DNA from: Desulfobacteraceae bacterium
GTDB lineage: Bacteria; Desulfobacterota; Syntrophobacteria; BM002
Reading direction: 5' to 3'
Assembly: GCA_002899795.1 (NCBI GenBank)
Contig: PPDG01000336.1
Location: 1 to 7,547 of the forward strand
Length of the DNA: 7,547 nt
Part shown: positions 6,595 to 7,547 of the stretch, piece by piece
Position numbering within the stretch: the stretch's first letter is position 1
How the letters are laid out: each line of letters opens with the position of its first letter
Position numbers and translations under genes: made by a program
Notes under the pieces: generated by a model
Databases searched by the model: none
What the model was told of the DNA's origin: nothing
What the model saw: only the letters and a program-made list of their open reading frames with translations

Positions 6595-7161
6595 AGACAT
6601 CTGGATCTTTTGGCGCAGGAGAGGGCCGAAGTAGAGCACTACGCCAATCTTGATCAAGTCTCCGGGCAGAACCACAAGACATCCTATGTTCAACGCTGTA
6701 CTGAGCGAAACAGCCTTTTGTTGAATAAAGTTCAAATTGAGATAGAGTACGCTTACTCCCGGAATGTAGATTGCTATGGTGCCTATCACCAAGGCCACAC
6801 AGAGGAAAGAGCGAGTCAAGGGGTTTCGCTTTTCAGTGAAACGGCCTATGACATAGGCTCCACAGACAAAACCCAACAGGTAACCAAAGGTGGGTTGTAG
6901 CACATAGCCAGGTCCACCCCCATGGGCAAAAATGGGGATGCCCATCAACCCTACCAGGATGTAGACTAGCTGACTGAGAGCGGCCAGCCGTCCCCCCAAA
7001 ATCACCCCGGAAAACATGACCATCAGCGTCTGCAAGGTAAGCGGCACAAAAGGAATGGGAACCCGAATGAAGCCACCAATGCCAGTGAAGGCGGCAAATA
7101 GAGCCACCAAGCTCAGCTCACGAGCACTCAGCCATCTCTTTTTTTGCGTCTCTGCAACCAC
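6577..7161 (-). CDS. bioY: BioY, biotin ECF transporter substrate-binding (S) component
   Basis: Integral membrane S component that captures biotin and, with EcfT and EcfA ATPase subunits (or alone at low efficiency in some species), imports it. The 194-residue length is normal for BioY. Family features: PIPFVPLTLQTLMVMFSGVILG (about 35-56, the PxPxTLQT region), YILVGLMGIPIFAHGGG (67-83), GYLLGF (93-98) and LPGDLIK (165-171) in the last helix. About six hydrophobic segments are visible. Start is GTG at 7161 with GGGAGG (7167-7172) five bases upstream; an ATG at 7163 is out of frame. The final residues Ser-Pro-Asp-Ile-Ser and the UGA stop are read from the terminal repeat of the 182-bp element at 6413-6594, so the original C-terminal tail was replaced. 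The conserved core is complete, so the protein is probably functional. No EcfA/EcfT, biotin synthesis gene or BirA-type operator is visible nearby. Confidence 0.93.
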   Translation of the reverse strand: MVAETQKKRWLSARELSLVALFAAFTGIGGFIRVPIPFVPLTLQTLMVMFSGVILGGRLAALSQLVYILVGLMGIPIFAHGGGPGYVLQPTFGYLLGFVCGAYVIGRFTEKRNPLTRSFLCVALVIGTIAIYIPGVSVLYLNLNFIQQKAVSLSTALNIGCLVVLPGDLIKIGVVLYFGPLLRQKIQMSSPDIS

Positions 7162-7187
7162 ATAATCCTCCCGCTGAGCTCAGATAA

Positions 7188-7216
7188 CCTTAGATAGTGA
7201 AGAATAACGCTGTCAA
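7188..7216 (-). promoter_or_regulatory. Possible bioY promoter
   Basis: On the minus strand a perfect TTGACA -35 (7211-7216) lies about 50 bases before the bioY start. At 17-bp spacing the -10 would be CTAAGG (7188-7193), a poor match; TATCTA (7191-7196) is closer to consensus but only 14 bp away. The -35 is convincing, the -10 is not. Confidence 0.35.
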
Positions 7217-7372
7217 TGCCAATAGAAAACCTTTTCTTGTACCTACTCGGGAGTTACCCCCAAAATGGATGCTTGAAGTTTATACATTGAAGCTATTGAC
7301 GAGTTGAGGTCTCATTTGGAAATGAAAATGTCTTCCTGGTGTTTCTTCTGTCGTTCCAAGGCTCCGGCCTGG

Positions 7373-7547
7373 TCACTCATCATAAACCCCAGGAAAGGCC
7401 AACTGGGGAGGCTGCGAAACAACGAGCACCTGAGCCCCCTCTCCTTCCACTCTTAGCCCCGTAAAGGCCAGCATGAAGATTTGGTGCATTTTCAAAAGGG
7501 ACACTGCCATAAAATGGCGCGAAAATGCTTCAGCGAGCACCAACCCC
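7373..7547 (-). CDS. C-terminal fragment of an unrecognised protein (5' end beyond window)
   Basis: An open frame enters from the right edge and ends at a TGA (7373-7375), giving 57 sense codons. The translation includes AEAFSRHFMAVSLLKMHQ, then GLRVEGEGAQVLVVSQPP and ends LAFPGVYDE. Codon choice and the absence of stops over the whole stretch fit a real gene end, though the length alone is not conclusive. No membrane segment or family motif is recognised and I assign no function. It is on the same strand as bioY, with a 211-bp gap that holds a separate TTGACA promoter candidate, so the two are probably not one operon. Confidence 0.5.
   Translation of the reverse strand, partial: GLVLAEAFSRHFMAVSLLKMHQIFMLAFTGLRVEGEGAQVLVVSQPPQLAFPGVYDE

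Noticed and set aside
7162..7372. BirA-type biotin operator upstream of bioY
   Set aside because: No paired TTGTAAACC / GGTTTACAA half-sites could be found. A lone TTGTAAACC-like half occurs near 4367, far from bioY and unpaired.

Overview
The window looks like a chromosomal segment of a free-living, probably anaerobic Gram-negative bacterium of moderate GC. The likely source is a member of the Desulfobacterota (deltaproteobacteria) or an uncultured relative. That guess rests on three things: a selenocysteine gene (selA), a GAF / degenerate GGDEF / TPR protein of a style common in that group, and intergenic spacers full of short inverted-repeat elements. None of these is decisive.

Layout, left to right. 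Positions 1-530 (minus) hold the N-terminal half of an SppA-type signal peptide peptidase with a lipoprotein signal peptide; it runs off the left edge. Positions 602-783 hold a 182-bp element with perfect 21-bp terminal inverted repeats (MITE-like). Positions 931-2136 (plus) encode threonine ammonia-lyase with a C-terminal ACT domain, preceded by a plausible sigma-70 promoter. It converges on, and overlaps by 22 bp, a 721-residue GAF / GGDEF-like / GGDEF-like / TPR protein (2115-4280, minus). A 372-bp spacer with a degenerate inverted repeat follows. Next is selA (4653-6071, minus), then a spacer with a hairpin built from 9-bp units (6128-6235) and a second copy of the 182-bp element (6413-6594). 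bioY, the biotin ECF transporter S component, lies at 6577-7161 (minus), and its last codons and stop lie inside that second element. The right edge holds the C-terminal end of an unrecognised minus-strand gene (7373-7547).

The genes do not form an obvious pathway. They cover periplasmic/envelope proteolysis, threonine deamination to 2-oxobutyrate (isoleucine synthesis or threonine catabolism), a probable scaffold protein, Sec-tRNA synthesis and biotin uptake. Most seem to be separate transcription units divided by repeat-rich spacers. No defence system, CRISPR array, prophage, tRNA or rRNA gene was seen. The most interesting material is the repeat biology: two near-identical MITE-like copies in direct orientation bracket the ilvA-TPR-selA block, and one has become the 3' end of bioY. 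The double degenerate-GGDEF TPR protein is the other point of interest.
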